This document shows, one piece after another, positions 1 to 12,099 of a stretch of DNA of 64,000 bases. A model generated the notes under the pieces. It was not told where the DNA came from. It worked only from the letters and a program-made list of their open reading frames with translations, and did no database searches. Each line of letters starts with the position of its first letter. Positions within the stretch are counted from its first letter, which is position 1. A program made the translations under genes and the position numbers. This DNA comes from Lottia gigantea. Lineage: Eukaryota; Mollusca; Gastropoda; Lottiidae. The stretch lies in the NCBI RefSeq assembly GCF_000327385.1, contig NW_008706746.1, forward strand, positions 7,189,955 through 7,253,954, in the 5' to 3' direction.

Positions 1-640
1 CAACAAAAGAACTTTTTATCTATACTCCCTGGTGGTAACCTTCATCCATTATCTCAATTCGAATAATTTCTTATGTCCAGAAAAAGTCACTTGGAAAACA
101 AAGTAGACCTTTATGACAAAGGTGTAGTTCCGATCGACTGAAAGACAATAGGGCGGTGACCAAATTGGTTGTTTCGGACATAAAGTGATTGTTTTTATCA
201 TAAAAAGAAATTTTTTACAGACTAATTTGGAATCCATGACCACCAAGTAAACTTCATGCGAAGTTTCAAACGCTCTAACCTACTGTAGTCCCCAATAACT
301 TGTTAACGACATGCTAAGACTGTGTAAATGTCCATCAAAGTGACCGAAACGTCCCCAATCAACTGATCAAATGACCATTAATACAAATAGTTAACGTTTA
401 GTTCTTAGACAAACAGATTGTGTCCACTACAAGTCAACAAATTATCACAAGCTGAAATGTCAATGTTTTTTTTCGCATAATACACTTTCTGTTTATCATT
501 ATATGTAAAATCTAATATGAATAGAACCAGGTATCCAAGACTTTGCGCAAACCAAACAATGCATTCAAGATACAGGCGCTAAGTCTGTCTGTAGGCCCCA
601 ATCCTCTTTTCTCCTTGATCTGCAGTGGTCATCTTGGCAC
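1..640. other. Unassigned non-coding stretch
   Basis: I see no credible exon, RNA gene or repeat here. A 65-codon minus-strand frame at 49-246 lacks codon or motif support and fits chance in AT-rich DNA. Confidence 0.5.
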
Positions 641-990
641 TTGAAAGTTTGGTTACATTCTGGAAGATATGCATTGAGATCACAAATTCATTCTATATTT
701 CTTATGTTGTCCGTTGTCCGTTATCAAGTCCAGTGGTGGTCATGGCTAAACCAGTATTGTTCGGACATTAAATATCAAATGAATATCACTTGTAATGTGG
801 ACTGACTTAAACGTTTAGTTTCAATCTAGGAAATATGCCTCGAGATCATACAGACATTCTGTATTTTTCCATGTTATCCTTAAGGATAGAATCCAATGAT
901 GGTCATAGCTATACGCAGTGGCGGTCATCACTAGTCCAATGGTGGTCATATCTAAACCAGTATTGTTCGGACAATAAAGATCAAATGACA
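640..990. repeat. Diverged ~200 bp tandem duplication
   Basis: A block containing AAACCAGTATTGTTCGGACA followed by a short stretch ending in ATCAAATGA occurs near 727-783 and again near 934-987. The upstream parts also match: GAAGATATGCATTGAGATCA near 661 against GAAATATGCCTCGAGATCAT near 829. The two matching anchors are offset by 167 and 206 bp, so indels have accumulated since duplication. Confidence 0.75.
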
Positions 991-1219
991 ACCACGTAAA
1001 CAAACAGATTGTAACTGTAACTGTCTATTGTAACAGATACTGATACAAAACAAATACAACAATCAAATCAGGACATAGGAAATACGAGACGAGTTCAACT
1101 GGCCATAAAGAGTCACTTGCAATATTGACCTTGTCCTGGATGATAGATCGATTGCCTCGGTGGAAGGAGTTAAGAAGCTTCTCACTCTCGGAAGCACTGG
1201 CACAGATCTCAGTATTTCT

Positions 1220-1538
1220 GACAGTCGGCATTTTAAGGGATTGCTTTTGATCTTTATTGTGATTTGAAACACACGGAAATCGCATAATCTCTTCAAATAT
1301 ACCTCAAACTAGAAATTTCACTGTCTATTTCTATATATGTGTTTTCTATATATGGCATATAAGTGTCACTATAATTCGAGTCGAATTTTTAACTTTCAAA
1401 CGTGAATGATTATGGATATACATGGCTCATATCTCGACGATGAGCTGTGAACACTATTACTGATTATGTAAGCTAAAACTAAATAAAATTCTTGTTTCTG
1501 AAACTAAGGTATGATTGGTCGAACGGATAGTGAAGGTG
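1220..1538 (+). mobile_element. Family-B MITE, copy 1
   Basis: This copy runs from ACAGTCGGCATTTT through CAAATATACCTCAAACTAG and two closely spaced TCTATATATG-type motifs to AACGGATAGTGAAGG. It aligns along nearly its whole length with 53809-54149 and, with gaps, with 27045-27222 and the reverse strand of 41352-41562. It has no coding capacity. Minus-strand open frames at 1025-1296 overlap it and are not genes. I infer a non-autonomous DNA transposon because the 53809 copy has matching inverted ends, but the superfamily is unknown. Confidence 0.7.
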
Positions 1539-1542
1539 CTAG

Positions 1543-1640
1543 TTTAAGGAATTTTCGAACCCACGACACCTAATCGCCTTGTAGTCTTTCAGACGACAAT
1601 CCAACTCGCTACCAATGGAGCTATTCTACTGCCACTGGTA
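1543..1640 (-). repeat. tRNA-derived SINE head or tRNA relic
   Basis: Read on the minus strand, TAGCTCCATTGGTAGCGAG resembles a tRNA A box and GGGTTCGAAAATTCC resembles a B box. They are separated by about 45 bases, as in tRNA-derived SINE promoters. Acceptor-stem pairing is not evident, so I do not call a functional tRNA. It abuts the end of family-B copy 1. Confidence 0.5.
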
Positions 1641-1661
1641 ATGGAGATGAGAAACCGTAGC

Positions 1662-2150
1662 CTTTCTTATTTTAGGAAATGCGTCACCGGCCATTTTGTT
1701 GCTGAGAAATATTTATCCAATCAGCGAAGCGACATTTTGATTCCACATCACTCTTTACATGTATTGTCATGGCAATTAACATTTAACTAATTTTGAATGA
1801 AGTCCCCGATAATTATCATGAGATAAGGGTCGCTATGTGATGTACATTTAAGGGAAATGCATTAGCCTTCTTCGTCTTGTCGAGAAATCCACACCCAATC
1901 AAGAGAGACAACGCTTTTATTTCATATCTCTCTACTATGCATTACGATAATGAACATAAGGGACTGCAAGCAATGCGCATTTAAGGGTGATTTTGCTAGG
2001 CATTAGCCCCTTTCGTCTAATAATTGTCGAGGAATCTTTAATTAATCGAGCGAGACAATACTCTGATTCCAAATGACTCTATACATGCATGACAATTACC
2101 CATTGACTGATTCCGAATGAAAACGCCCCGATATTGTCAGAGAAACTAAG
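1662..2150 (+). repeat. Three degenerate ~150-180 bp tandem units
   Basis: Each unit holds a GAGAAAT-type motif (1704, 1882, 2029), a (C)CAATCA-like motif, a GAGCGAGACAA-like motif, a TTTGATTCCA-like motif and an ACATGCAT-like motif in the same order. The spacings are 178 and 147 bp. Units 2 and 3 are preceded by ATTTAAGGG and a TTAGCC motif. The array is heavily diverged and therefore old. Confidence 0.65.
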
Positions 2151-4060
2151 CCGTATTTATCATGCTCAGTGAGTTTGATTTGTAAGATTGATAAAATTTG
2201 AGTTATTTGATAAAATCTTCACGACAACTTCCCTTTACATGATTCATCCTCGATTATCATCTCGCAGCTTCTGAAGACATTGTCAGAATCAAAATGGCCG
2301 CCATAGATGATTGATAGGGCTAATTTTCAGATTAATTCAAAGTCTCAATTACACGCACGTTTTGTTTCCATCAAATTTTATTCAATATTCAGATTAGACA
2401 TTTCACGACAGACGAAAATAACCAGGTCGATTTTCACTTACGTCATAAATACGATATAATAAGAATATTCCCACGTGAGTGTTGAGTTATCGCCCCTGGG
2501 AGGTAATAATGGGGGCGTGATTTGAGGTTGAACCCGTCTCTGATTTAGCGTCGCTAACATCATTGACAATAATTGGGGCGGACATTGAAGGGTGGTGCTA
2601 ATTGTGGATTTTAAAACACCATCACCGCAATGGCGGTAACTAAATAGCCTACAGACGAACGATCTCGCCCCAAGGGGAATTAATCGAAATATTGTGTAAG
2701 CGTTACATAATCGTCTGTTATTTCTCATGCTAAATACCTTTCTAAACCTTGTACTAATGGCCACTCATCAGATTAAACACAGATCTTTAATTCTCGCCAT
2801 CTTTAAATTCAATTCACCAATAATAAATAGAAATGTTGTTGAAAGCCTCTTGTTATTTGAAGTAGAATAGGAAACAATAGAAAGTAATTAAATCTCCATT
2901 TTCTGAGTTTCTCTGAGTTTCTCAATATAATGTAATAGGATAACGATTGACAAGAGCTCTAGTTTAACCACTGATTGAAGTGGACCCTTAAACAATGTAT
3001 TAATCTTTGACAATACAATTCAATGGTGAATAGAAGAACTTGAACGAGTGCTAAAATAAAATTACTTCTGTATTGTGGACAAGGATTTCAAATTATGTCA
3101 TTTTCGGTCAAATCTCAGCTACTTAGCACCTTCCAATTCTATAACTATAGGTATCCATTGTTCATATCTGATCCAAATTGATCGTTATGTTCAAGATCAC
3201 CAATATAAGGGCCTCGTAAAGTCATTTCAGAGTTCGGATACTTAGCACATCGATTTCTTTGATTTTCACCATTACTCAAATATCAAATTGTGATCCCCAG
3301 TGGATGGTGCATAGGTAATGAGTCATATCCGATACAAAATCTTTTATATGAAGCCTACACTTTCGGCATGGTTTGATTTCAAGCTATTTTCAACCTTTGA
3401 CATGTTTTCTTCAGGTTGTTATGATGTTCGGATTTCTTATCGCTTTTACTTTGTATTTGTGGCCACTTGACACCTCCAAGTTACAACCAAACTTTCCAAT
3501 TATCACAGCCCGTCTTTGGTGGCGTGTATATGCCAAACATTGCTCCTGATTAAATCGAAGCTAGCATATTTATTTCATTCAACAATACATATTTAACGAG
3601 ATGAAATAGACCCACCGAGCTAATTTCAGAGAAAAAATTCTTCTCTGCCATTAAACTTTTGTTGTTCTATGAATCAGAACGTAAAAGCTGGAATTTTTAA
3701 ACATCACCAGGCATGATTATGCAATTTCTATCTGGAAAACGTGTTGTATAAACACTGTGTAAAGTTAGCTATTGCAGATGACGAGAGTGTTCTAAACGAG
3801 AGGATGAACTCGATTCCACATGCCAGATCTGTTATAAATTACCACTCTGCTAATAATCAGTTTTCAGTTCCTGCTTTTATACAATTCCATCGACTAGATG
3901 TTTTTATAGAGGCGTAATGACCCCGTATAACGAATATCCAGGGACATTTTAGTTAAAACCAATTAAAAGCTCAACAGCTATCCAGTATTGATCGCTGACG
4001 ACCGCCGGGAATAGCTAGGGTTAAAAATGGTTACGAAGCTGCAATATTCTAATTAAGACG
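2151..4060. other. Non-coding; possible conserved block 2460-2770
   Basis: There is no supported exon. The part at about 2460-2770 is richer in GC than its surroundings and holds CACGTG, several TAAT-type sites and a CCGCAATGGCGG near-palindrome. A 108-codon minus-strand frame there (2438-2764) has no recognisable motif. It could be a conserved non-coding element, but only alignment to related genomes could show that. Confidence 0.3.
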
Positions 4061-4080
4061 AGAAAATAGTTGAGCTACGA

Positions 4081-4350
4081 GTCACAATGACCAAAACGTG
4101 ATGGTCACGCATTATAACCTCATAAATGATGACGTAATAAATACAGTATGAGATGACAACAGATAATAGTGACGTATTAAACAAATAACGTGTCCGTTGA
4201 CATGTCGTTAACGAGGTAGAAAATGAGATGAGTCTAATCTGATCAAGTATTTACCAATTTAATGACGTATCAATACCCCTCCTGACACGAGGTGGCGCTT
4301 TATTTATTCAAAATGTATTATTGTTAAAGATGACGAAAGATGGCGCCTCT
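4081..4350. promoter_or_regulatory. Candidate enhancer or insulator motif cluster
   Basis: Three TGACGTA bZIP-type sites lie at 4130, 4170 and 4263. Two CTCF-like cores in the same orientation follow: 4285-4299, matching about 13 of 15 positions of the vertebrate consensus, and 4333-4347, matching about 11. CTCF recognition is broadly conserved in bilaterians, but whether these sites bind here is inference. Confidence 0.3.
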
Positions 4351-4399
4351 GTATTCTTAACACCAACAATTACACGCTTGGTGTTCAAACCCAAAACTT

Positions 4400-6660
4400 T
4401 TACTACCCGTTTTGTTTCATTGCGTTTTAAATCTTTTATCAACGTTATCTAAGATTGCGATTAATTTTTCTAGAAGTTATAAAAATGTCCTCCATTTTTT
4501 AAATCTGTAAAACACTTTAGGTCATGAAATAAAATAGTAATATGAAAAAGCCCGAGGCAATATCGTATTAGGCCTATCCATTAAGGTTTCTTATTCATGC
4601 ACCGGAAATGATATTTTTACATTTTAATGAATGAATCACGTCATAAAATGTACGCCAGGGAAAGTAGTTCGCTGCATGTTGTATTATGTAATCACTTTTA
4701 TAGTTCGATCACATGTATCTGGTGATGCAAAGTAAGTGACGAATCTGACTGATTCTCAACTCGTATTCAGAGAATGCACTCCTGATCTAAATTGATAATA
4801 AAATCGTGCATCTTCATAGAGCACATGATTACTCTGTTGTCAAGATTAGCATGATGTCAACCTCTCCGATCTGCATCATTGCCGAATGCACATAGAGTCG
4901 TGTACTCTTTCGCATGCAATCTATCTACAATTTGGGTATGAAAGGCAATTTGTTTACTGCTCGCAACATCAAGACATTTGTTATAGGGACGTACTCCTCT
5001 TTGAAAATGAGACTTTTTCATCCAGCTACTACTGTTCTTATTGGATAATATTAATTAAAACTTATTACTAAATCAGTTCACAGTCATATTTTTAAAACTG
5101 TTCATTGTTTTGGCTTATAATACCTATGTTTCATGGAAATGAGATTAAAATTATGGAACTTGTAAAAGCATACACGAAATAATAATCAATTTAAATAGTC
5201 TAAGACAAACGAACTGAACTCAAGTGAAAAAAAAATCTTTGTGAATAGAATAAAACCACCCGCTCCATCATAAAATAAATTGAAAATCGATGTTTGATAT
5301 TACAGTACGCCATGTTGGTGTAATACAAGTCTATTATCATTAATATAGCCCCAGTTAGAACTGATTGACACGACATCTGGTGACGAATTCCTCATCTCAC
5401 GTGCAATTACCATCAGTTTTCTTTCCAAGGCTAGCCAACCAGCAGATCTCCTGGGAATCAATAAATGCATCTAGCAGTGCATCAAATTAAAATGATTTCC
5501 TAAAAGGTTAGTTAATACATGGTTTGAACTTGAGTCTTTTTTTTATGAAGCAAAAATCCTTTTAGCGGAGCGTAGTAAGGCGAAACATTGTTGCGCGAGG
5601 GGTCTGGGTAGATTTCAAACGGTTACCATCTTTCTGTAGACACCAGATCATATTTTTCTTTTAAATTTTTTGAACAATCTTTTTACTTAAATATGTTTTG
5701 TCTAATTGTGCCATAAGGCAGTTACGGCCCTGTAATATGGACCGATTTTCTCTAAAATGCAATAAATCCGTCAATACGAAGATGTATGCTAACTAATTGA
5801 CAGACTACCAGATCCTCCACGAAACATACCCAACGATACCCACAGATTCAACTGGTGCACTTTAATTAAATTAAATTGATTCCCTGAAGTTTTGTTTGTA
5901 GTTTAATTCGTTGAAAGGGTTTCGAGATGAAATTGAACTGGACAAAGAACTTCTAAAACTAAAGTCGGAATGTTTTCAATAAGTTAAATAATTACAAGTC
6001 GCCACTGCCTCGCCGACAAACGATCTGAACCATTTCATCTGGTTTCGGTCAGTCTTTGACACAACTTTGATCAAAATTGGTCATTCATCGTGTAAAGGGG
6101 ACACGAGCCTCTCTAGAATTCTTGTATTTACTCAACAGATTTATTTGTTCCTACCGTGGGTCGGGGTTAACCCTCGGTATTGCATAATCTGGTAATGTTG
6201 GTCTTCAGACTACCAGCTCGCATAAAGAAACAAAGTCGTTTAAATAGGACGAAAAACTGTTGTATACGTTAAAGATCATTTGACCGCAAGGAAAGGGGGC
6301 ATTGGGGTACATATTTTATATACGAACCCAATAAGGCTCATAACGGTAGCGTGCAGCAGCCCTGAACCATTCACAAGCACCTAATAAGGTTCAAGTTACA
6401 TTCACAAAAAGCTTTTGTATTTCCATTTTCATTGACTTATTGGAAACTGCAAATTCCAGACTGTTCCGCCAACTTGCTGATTGTCACTGTTATTATTCAG
6501 GTCGTGATGATGTCTACGTGACGAATGTGACATAATTTCATTAATAACATAGTTTAATTGATGACATGCATAGAAGATTATGTAAATAACAATCATTTAA
6601 ACATCATTATAACTAGATTAGACTGATTATATCTCATAATAACTCGCCTATTCATCGCTT
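4400..6660. other. Non-coding; possible dispersed repeat at 5560-5620
   Basis: No exon is supported. The phrase GCGCGAGGGGTCTGGG near 5593 is out of character with its AT-rich surroundings and resembles a phrase I associate with dispersed repeats in molluscs. I cannot classify it. Confidence 0.35.
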
Positions 6661-6663
6661 TAT

Positions 6664-6780
6664 AATGAAAGGAATTAATGTTAAAGTTTTACGTCTTAAT
6701 TTCCAATCGGCATTGGACTAATGAAGAGCCACAACGCCATGCAGTGTACAACGAGGGAATTTCTAAGGCGACACCGAGTT
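6664..6780 (+). repeat. Repeat A copy (diverged)
   Basis: It carries the head AAAGTTTTACGTCTTAAT and the core CAACGCCATGCAGTGTACAA followed by CGAGGGAATTTCT, in the same order as the fuller copies at 52290 and 53128. Confidence 0.7.
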
Positions 6781-6830
6781 GACATTTTCAAATATCAGAA
6801 TAAAAATTATAAGCGATACGGACTCTCGAT

Positions 6831-6880
6831 AAATGAAATGAATAGAGTTTTACGTCCTACTTGCACTCATAATGAATGAT
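6831..6880 (+). repeat. Repeat A head fragment
   Basis: AATAGAGTTTTACGTCCTAC is the repeat-A 5' head. The core is missing downstream. Confidence 0.65.
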
Positions 6881-7589
6881 GTAGTGTTGACACACCCAGT
6901 TGCAGAATGATTTCACGTGTTCTGAAAGAGAGAGCTATACCACCATTCAACAGTGATTATTATGAGCTCCAATTCAATACGTATTGAGGCGAGTACACCA
7001 TAAAAGGCGTAGTTATGGTAGTATATGTGACTAAGGGTGTCGTTATAAGCATTTCTAGCTTAGATATAACCTAGTGAGGTCAAGAATCATAGGATCTATC
7101 CTAAACCATGCTAGTCAGAATGGTTAAGTAGACGAAGCAGTTGAATGAGGTTGTTATAGAATATTATGAAAGATTCACAAATTCGTATGTGAAATTATTG
7201 ATATGTATAGTCATTAGTTTCCCGCTATATCACTGTACCAGTGTGGACGTAACTTCAACAGTGACATACAATACTAGTGTGATCGTAACTTGAATAATAA
7301 AAGAGAAAAAGTGATAAATCACAAGGAGATGTCCCTCTTCCCATTCTTTCCCAAACCCATTATAATTATAAGTCAATACAGCTAGGGTGAAGAATAAAAA
7401 AACCTTCTGAACAGTCGAGAGAAATTGACTGTTGGTATACAGAACAATCCTTATACAGCACGATTCAAGTTGACCGGTGAAACATTGAATCGTGTATATG
7501 CATATAAAGTAGCCTAGGATACTGTTTACACGAAACACTTGCTGTCATACTGTATTCATCTTGTTTAATTGATATGATATGAATCAAAT

Positions 7590-7701
7590 GATATTAGGGC
7601 TATCTTCACAACAAGCTCGTTTATATGTATCGACTTGTATTAGGGCTACATTCACAAGCTCGTTTATATGATTCAAATAATATTAAGGCTATGTTCACAG
7701 A
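7590..7701 (+). repeat. Short tandem repeat, unit ~45 bp, 2.5 copies
   Basis: Units begin ATATTAGGGCTATCTTCACA (7591), GTATTAGGGCTACATTCACA (7637) and ATATTAAGGCTATGTTCACA (7680). The first two continue AGCTCGTTTATATG. Confidence 0.8.
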
Positions 7702-8339
7702 AAACTCTTTTGAGGGAAAATCTAAATGAAAATAAGATCGGAAATTGCAACACTCTTGTCGAATTAAGAAAAGATCTTGGTTTCTAAAGCGAAACCAAAT
7801 TACCTTCGACTCACGGAGGAACACAGTCTCTCTTGATATCAAATTCAAATTTCGAGTTATGCCAACCGGAAGTGGCTGAGTCGTTTTCACAATGTACTGT
7901 GTTAATTTTTGTTTAATCACTCTTTTGACTTTTTATATTTCTAATCGACCGATTTCTTCTCCCCTCGAGACATTCACTGTTTGTTTATTTCATGCAAACA
8001 CTGATTGCATCATCGTGACGTCATATAAGCATAAAAAACAACGTGTAGCAGACACAAAAAAAAACCGGAAATGTGTCTTGTCGTGTAGCCGCCATTTTGT
8101 GTGCTGACAGACGTACAAGTTTAGCGTTGTCAAGGAGTGATCCTATGTAATCCATAGATGAAACTTACGACTATGAAACAGTCAAAGTGCAAATCTGATG
8201 TTTACACAACAAATATTATCTAGTAGTAAAACATGTAGTGCTGATTTACTCACCGTTTTTCCTTTTAAAATTTAAAATTTGAATTATTTTGTATTTTTGA
8301 AGGACGCAATCATGCAGTTAGTAACGAGGAAAAATTATT

Positions 8340-8400
8340 GAATGGACTGTAGCATTAACCTACTCATCTTTTTCCTAGTGTCTAGGGACCTTTAACTGAG
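8340..8400 (+). repeat. Possible repeat A fragment
   Basis: GCATTAACCTACTCAT matches the part of repeat A after the core, as read on the minus strand at about 59310-59330. The match is short. Confidence 0.3.
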
Positions 8401-8659
8401 CTATTGTGGTAGATGGGCTAATGCTTGGTCCCCAGTTTACTGCCCTACCCGGACGAGTAGAGGCTTATAAAGCAAACCAACACTGTTCTGTATCACTGAC
8501 AAGGGATGAATCAAGGGCAAAGTAACATTATATAACGAAAGGAAGAGAGAGTAGAATATATAGAGGTATGATAACTGAATGGTATTTAAAATAGTCGAGA
8601 ATATAATTATTATCATACTCATTAGACACCTGGTGATAAATATTCATATAGAGGTCGAT

Positions 8660-9040
8660 TTAACACCACGAATATATTCTATATGATAGTCAGTTGTATG
8701 TGAGGGGTGGGGACTTAAAAACGGATGTACGTACTTGAGTTGGGCATTAATGAAGCATAGTTAGCACCCTCATTTGTAATATATTCAATATAACAGCAAG
8801 TTGTACCAAGTGAAAGGGGGGTGGGGAGTGGGCTTCATTTCAAAGCGGTACTTGAGATGGGCATAATTAAAGCATAGTTGGCACCCTCATTTGTAATATT
8901 TTCAATATAACAGCCAGTTGTGTCAAGTAGGGGAGGGGGGGGGGCTTCATTTCAAAACGGTCAAAGGTAAGGGGGTGGGTGTGGGTGTGGGAGGCTTCAG
9001 TACGGATGTGGACAAAGGAGAGTGGATCACTGAAGCATAG
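8660..9040 (+). repeat. G-rich tandem repeat, unit ~117 bp
   Basis: GTACTTGAG(T/A)TGGGCAT followed by AAGCATAGTT, CACCCTCATTTGTAATAT and CAATATAACAGC repeats at 8731 and 8848. Partial units lie before (from about 8672) and after (from about 9001). Each unit carries a G-rich tract. The tract at 8971-8991 has four G runs of at least three with loops of 1, 3 and 3 bases, a canonical G-quadruplex pattern on the plus strand. Confidence 0.8.
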
Positions 9041-9049
9041 TTGTTGCGA

Positions 9050-11580
9050 TGAGTGTGTGAACTAATATCCTGGCCCCAGTTGCAAGTTATCAGTTGACGA
9101 ACTCTGTCGAAATGAGGCATACGTGAGAACAGAAACTGTCCAGAAAGCGATACAATGAAGCTCCAAATGCATAAAGATTTTGGACGGGGCACGACTTCTG
9201 TAAATAGAATATTCATCCCCTTGAGAAAATCGCTAACTAATCCGTTATAAATTTGACGAAGTGAAGTTTACTAAATAACATCTCGAAACTGTTAATTCCA
9301 TTACACTAGGTTAATCGGTGTAGATCTATATTAGTCTTAACATGAAATTTAGCACCCCCGGATAATTAGACTTGGGTATTAATCAACTTTTCCATTTATC
9401 TTGCTCGCTAAACAAGAGATGAGTTTACAACTGATTAAAAGGCGTATGATATGTTGGTATGTACGGATATTGTGTTAACATGGGGTAACAGCTTGGAACC
9501 TTGCAATCACATATTAAAAATATAATAAAATGTTTTCGACATGTGAAATGAGAAAAGACCTTACAATTCTTCTGAAAGATGATTTGTAAATTACTTCACG
9601 TTAGACAGCAGTACCTTAAAGCGGATTAAAAGAAGTTTCTCGTGTGTATCGGTGCCTAGGACATTCAGAGTTTCTAGTTGATGTATCATGAACTGCAAAA
9701 ATGAAATGAATATTTGCTTTTGGCGTTTCTGCAAGATGATTAACGCAATGCACTGCGTAATGAGAGAAATTTTGCACATGCACAACTGAAAGGGAAAGCG
9801 GGTTGAAGGCATTAGTTCGACATACATCAGGAATAAAACCCCTTTTTAACGAGCAGTACTACTTTAACTAGACTGAAAATTACCAACCATGAACCATGAA
9901 TCATTAAAACCATGTAAGACTTTGTATTATTGCTTGTCTTAGAATTCACTGATTTATTTAGTTCTGATCAATAAAAATAAACTCAGAAAATAAGATTCTT
10001 CATCTATCTTCCTTGTTAGAAATGAACCAGATGCAATGTGGCTTTTGATCCGATCTTGCAGGTCAACATGACCTAGGAATGGTTTTGACGTTATCATCTA
10101 CCTAGCCAAGTTTCATTAGGACTCTGGTATGGCTTTAGTCATAGGTATTGTTTGATATCATGCCGACAAAAGGTTTTCTGTTATCACAGGACCCTGGTTT
10201 GGTAACGGTATTATCTAGCTAGCAGAGGTTTTCATGTTTCATTATGACTCTGGTTTGGCTTTAGATAAAGTCTTGGTTTAAATCTATGTAATCAAAATTA
10301 GTTTAAAATACCGTTTCTGTTTTTTTCTGAAATTGTAGTTTAAATTCAATCAGACTAAATTTACATCAAATTTGCAGAGATAACCGGAAATCGATTTTTT
10401 AGGTCTTTTTTTTCTTTTGGGACTCAATTTTGATTTTAGGCAGAGGTTTGGTTTAAAGTAAGTCAGCCGAAAATATACTATGAAATATTTCATTTAGGAC
10501 CTAGATAGAGTAGGGAATCAAAACGCCAATGACTTCAGTTGTGTTTAATTAGATCCCAGATTTAAAGCCTTAACAAGAAATCGTACACGATCATAACCTG
10601 GCTCGTCATCAGAAACAGACAGAAGTCGGTCATTTCGATCAACGACCACCACTGCAAATCATCTGGCGGCAAATTGAAGACAGAATTTAGTCTTCGGATT
10701 TCAAACTCCTTCGAATATTTGAAATGATATGAAAATAAATTATCCATTGAAAATATTATGATTGTATTAACGATCTTCTTTTGTTCGAAGAAATTGAGAA
10801 GCGAACGCATGCACGTGCGTTTATAGAAACGTGGACATATTATTCAGAAAAAAAACGTCGCATAGGTCAAAAATTCGTTCTTGAATGTCTCTTGACCATT
10901 GTTTACTTCCGGTTGTGTTTTTACCAAATCACCTCTGCTACAACTTTCAAGTTCTGTCTCCCAATGGCAAAGTATATTAACTTTCAACAATTTTGTGAAG
11001 ACAGTATCTTCAATAGAGGGTTAATTTATATTTTACTAACTTCAATTACTCATACCATTATCAAATTTTTGTTCACTTTTACATTCATTTGAAACACTGC
11101 TTTTATACTATAATGTAGATATGTCGAAACAAACCAAGTACCATATCAAATCGTTGTATACTTCCTCTCTAATTCACGAACAGATGTTTGTTGGATTCTG
11201 TAGTAAATCCAAAGAACATTTAGAAACATTCTGTGGTGTAATAAACAAACCACTCCTAACACGTTGTTCAAGCTGTAACAGACAATGGGCCTCAAAAAGA
11301 TGATTTTCAAGTAATATAATTGGTCAATCATTAAAATCAATTTTAAATTTAGTTTCATTATTCAATTAGATAACTGTTTTTCTTCAATTTTAGATTTTAA
11401 CTTTGTTAGAATTTCGAGAATAAGCCCAGTAGATCAAATAAAACTCAGAACTGGTGTTACTAATCACCGCATTATTTATAATATTTGTTGGATATTTAAA
11501 AGACTAATTAATTGCTACCAGGCCTGTGATATACTGAGTTAGTTTATTGTTGTAAGGATATAACGGGGTTGGTATAGTAA
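9050..11580. other. Non-coding; chance open frames
   Basis: Open frames at 9591-9827, 10562-10810, 10781-11092 and 11121-11358 are short and overlap on both strands. None shows a recognised motif. Part of 10562-10680 is open in more than one minus frame, which argues against reading any single one as an exon. Confidence 0.4.
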
Positions 11581-11582
11581 AC

Positions 11583-11599
11583 CACGTGTTCAACACGTG
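11583..11599. promoter_or_regulatory. Perfect inverted repeat of two E-boxes
   Basis: CACGTGTTCAACACGTG is an inverted repeat with 8-bp arms around one central base. It gives two CACGTG sites, the core bound by bHLH factors such as USF, MYC/MAX and CLOCK types. Function is inferred from motif only. Confidence 0.3.
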
Positions 11600-11976
11600 T
11601 TGTGTTCCCCGAGTTCACCAAAATGATGTGAAAATACCGCCAAGTTTATTCTCAGTGCGTTTCTAACTTTCTTATTTATTGAACTTTGATGCCATTGAGG
11701 TTCCTGGAAATTTGCTATCACCTGCATCGTGTTCGACATCTGGGGCCAGCTGTGCTTCGTGTTAGGCAGAAAGGAATAGGGAGTCGGGATTAATACCAAC
11801 CACAGTTAAACACGTCGCCCGAAATTTAGGTTATAATGGTAATTTCGGGTTATATGCAAGATCATATTAAGGGAATATATATCCTTTCCCTCCTTCCTTT
11901 AGTACCAAGGAGCTTCAATAAACTGTCTTAGTTTCTTACGAGACTATGTCATCATCATCAGCTCACATCACATCAC

Positions 11977-12012
11977 GTTATTATGCTATTAGGCATGTGG
12001 ACTCTTTGATAG
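11977..12012 (+). repeat. Family-D fragment
   Basis: GCATGTGGACTCTTTGATAG plus GGATGT matches GTGTGGACTCTCTAATAAGG plus ATGT near 56263, including the preceding CTATTAG. This is a short dispersed two-copy match. Confidence 0.4.
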
Positions 12013-12099
12013 GGATGTCAAGTTCAAATCTTCCGTTGCAGATTGGCATCTTGATTCTTTGACATCGAGTTGTGGAATATGAAAACTAAATTATCTTAA

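Noticed and set aside
10562-10810. 82-codon minus frame and a second protein-like minus frame
   Set aside because: Two frames compete over the same ~100 bases and no transcript signal separates them.
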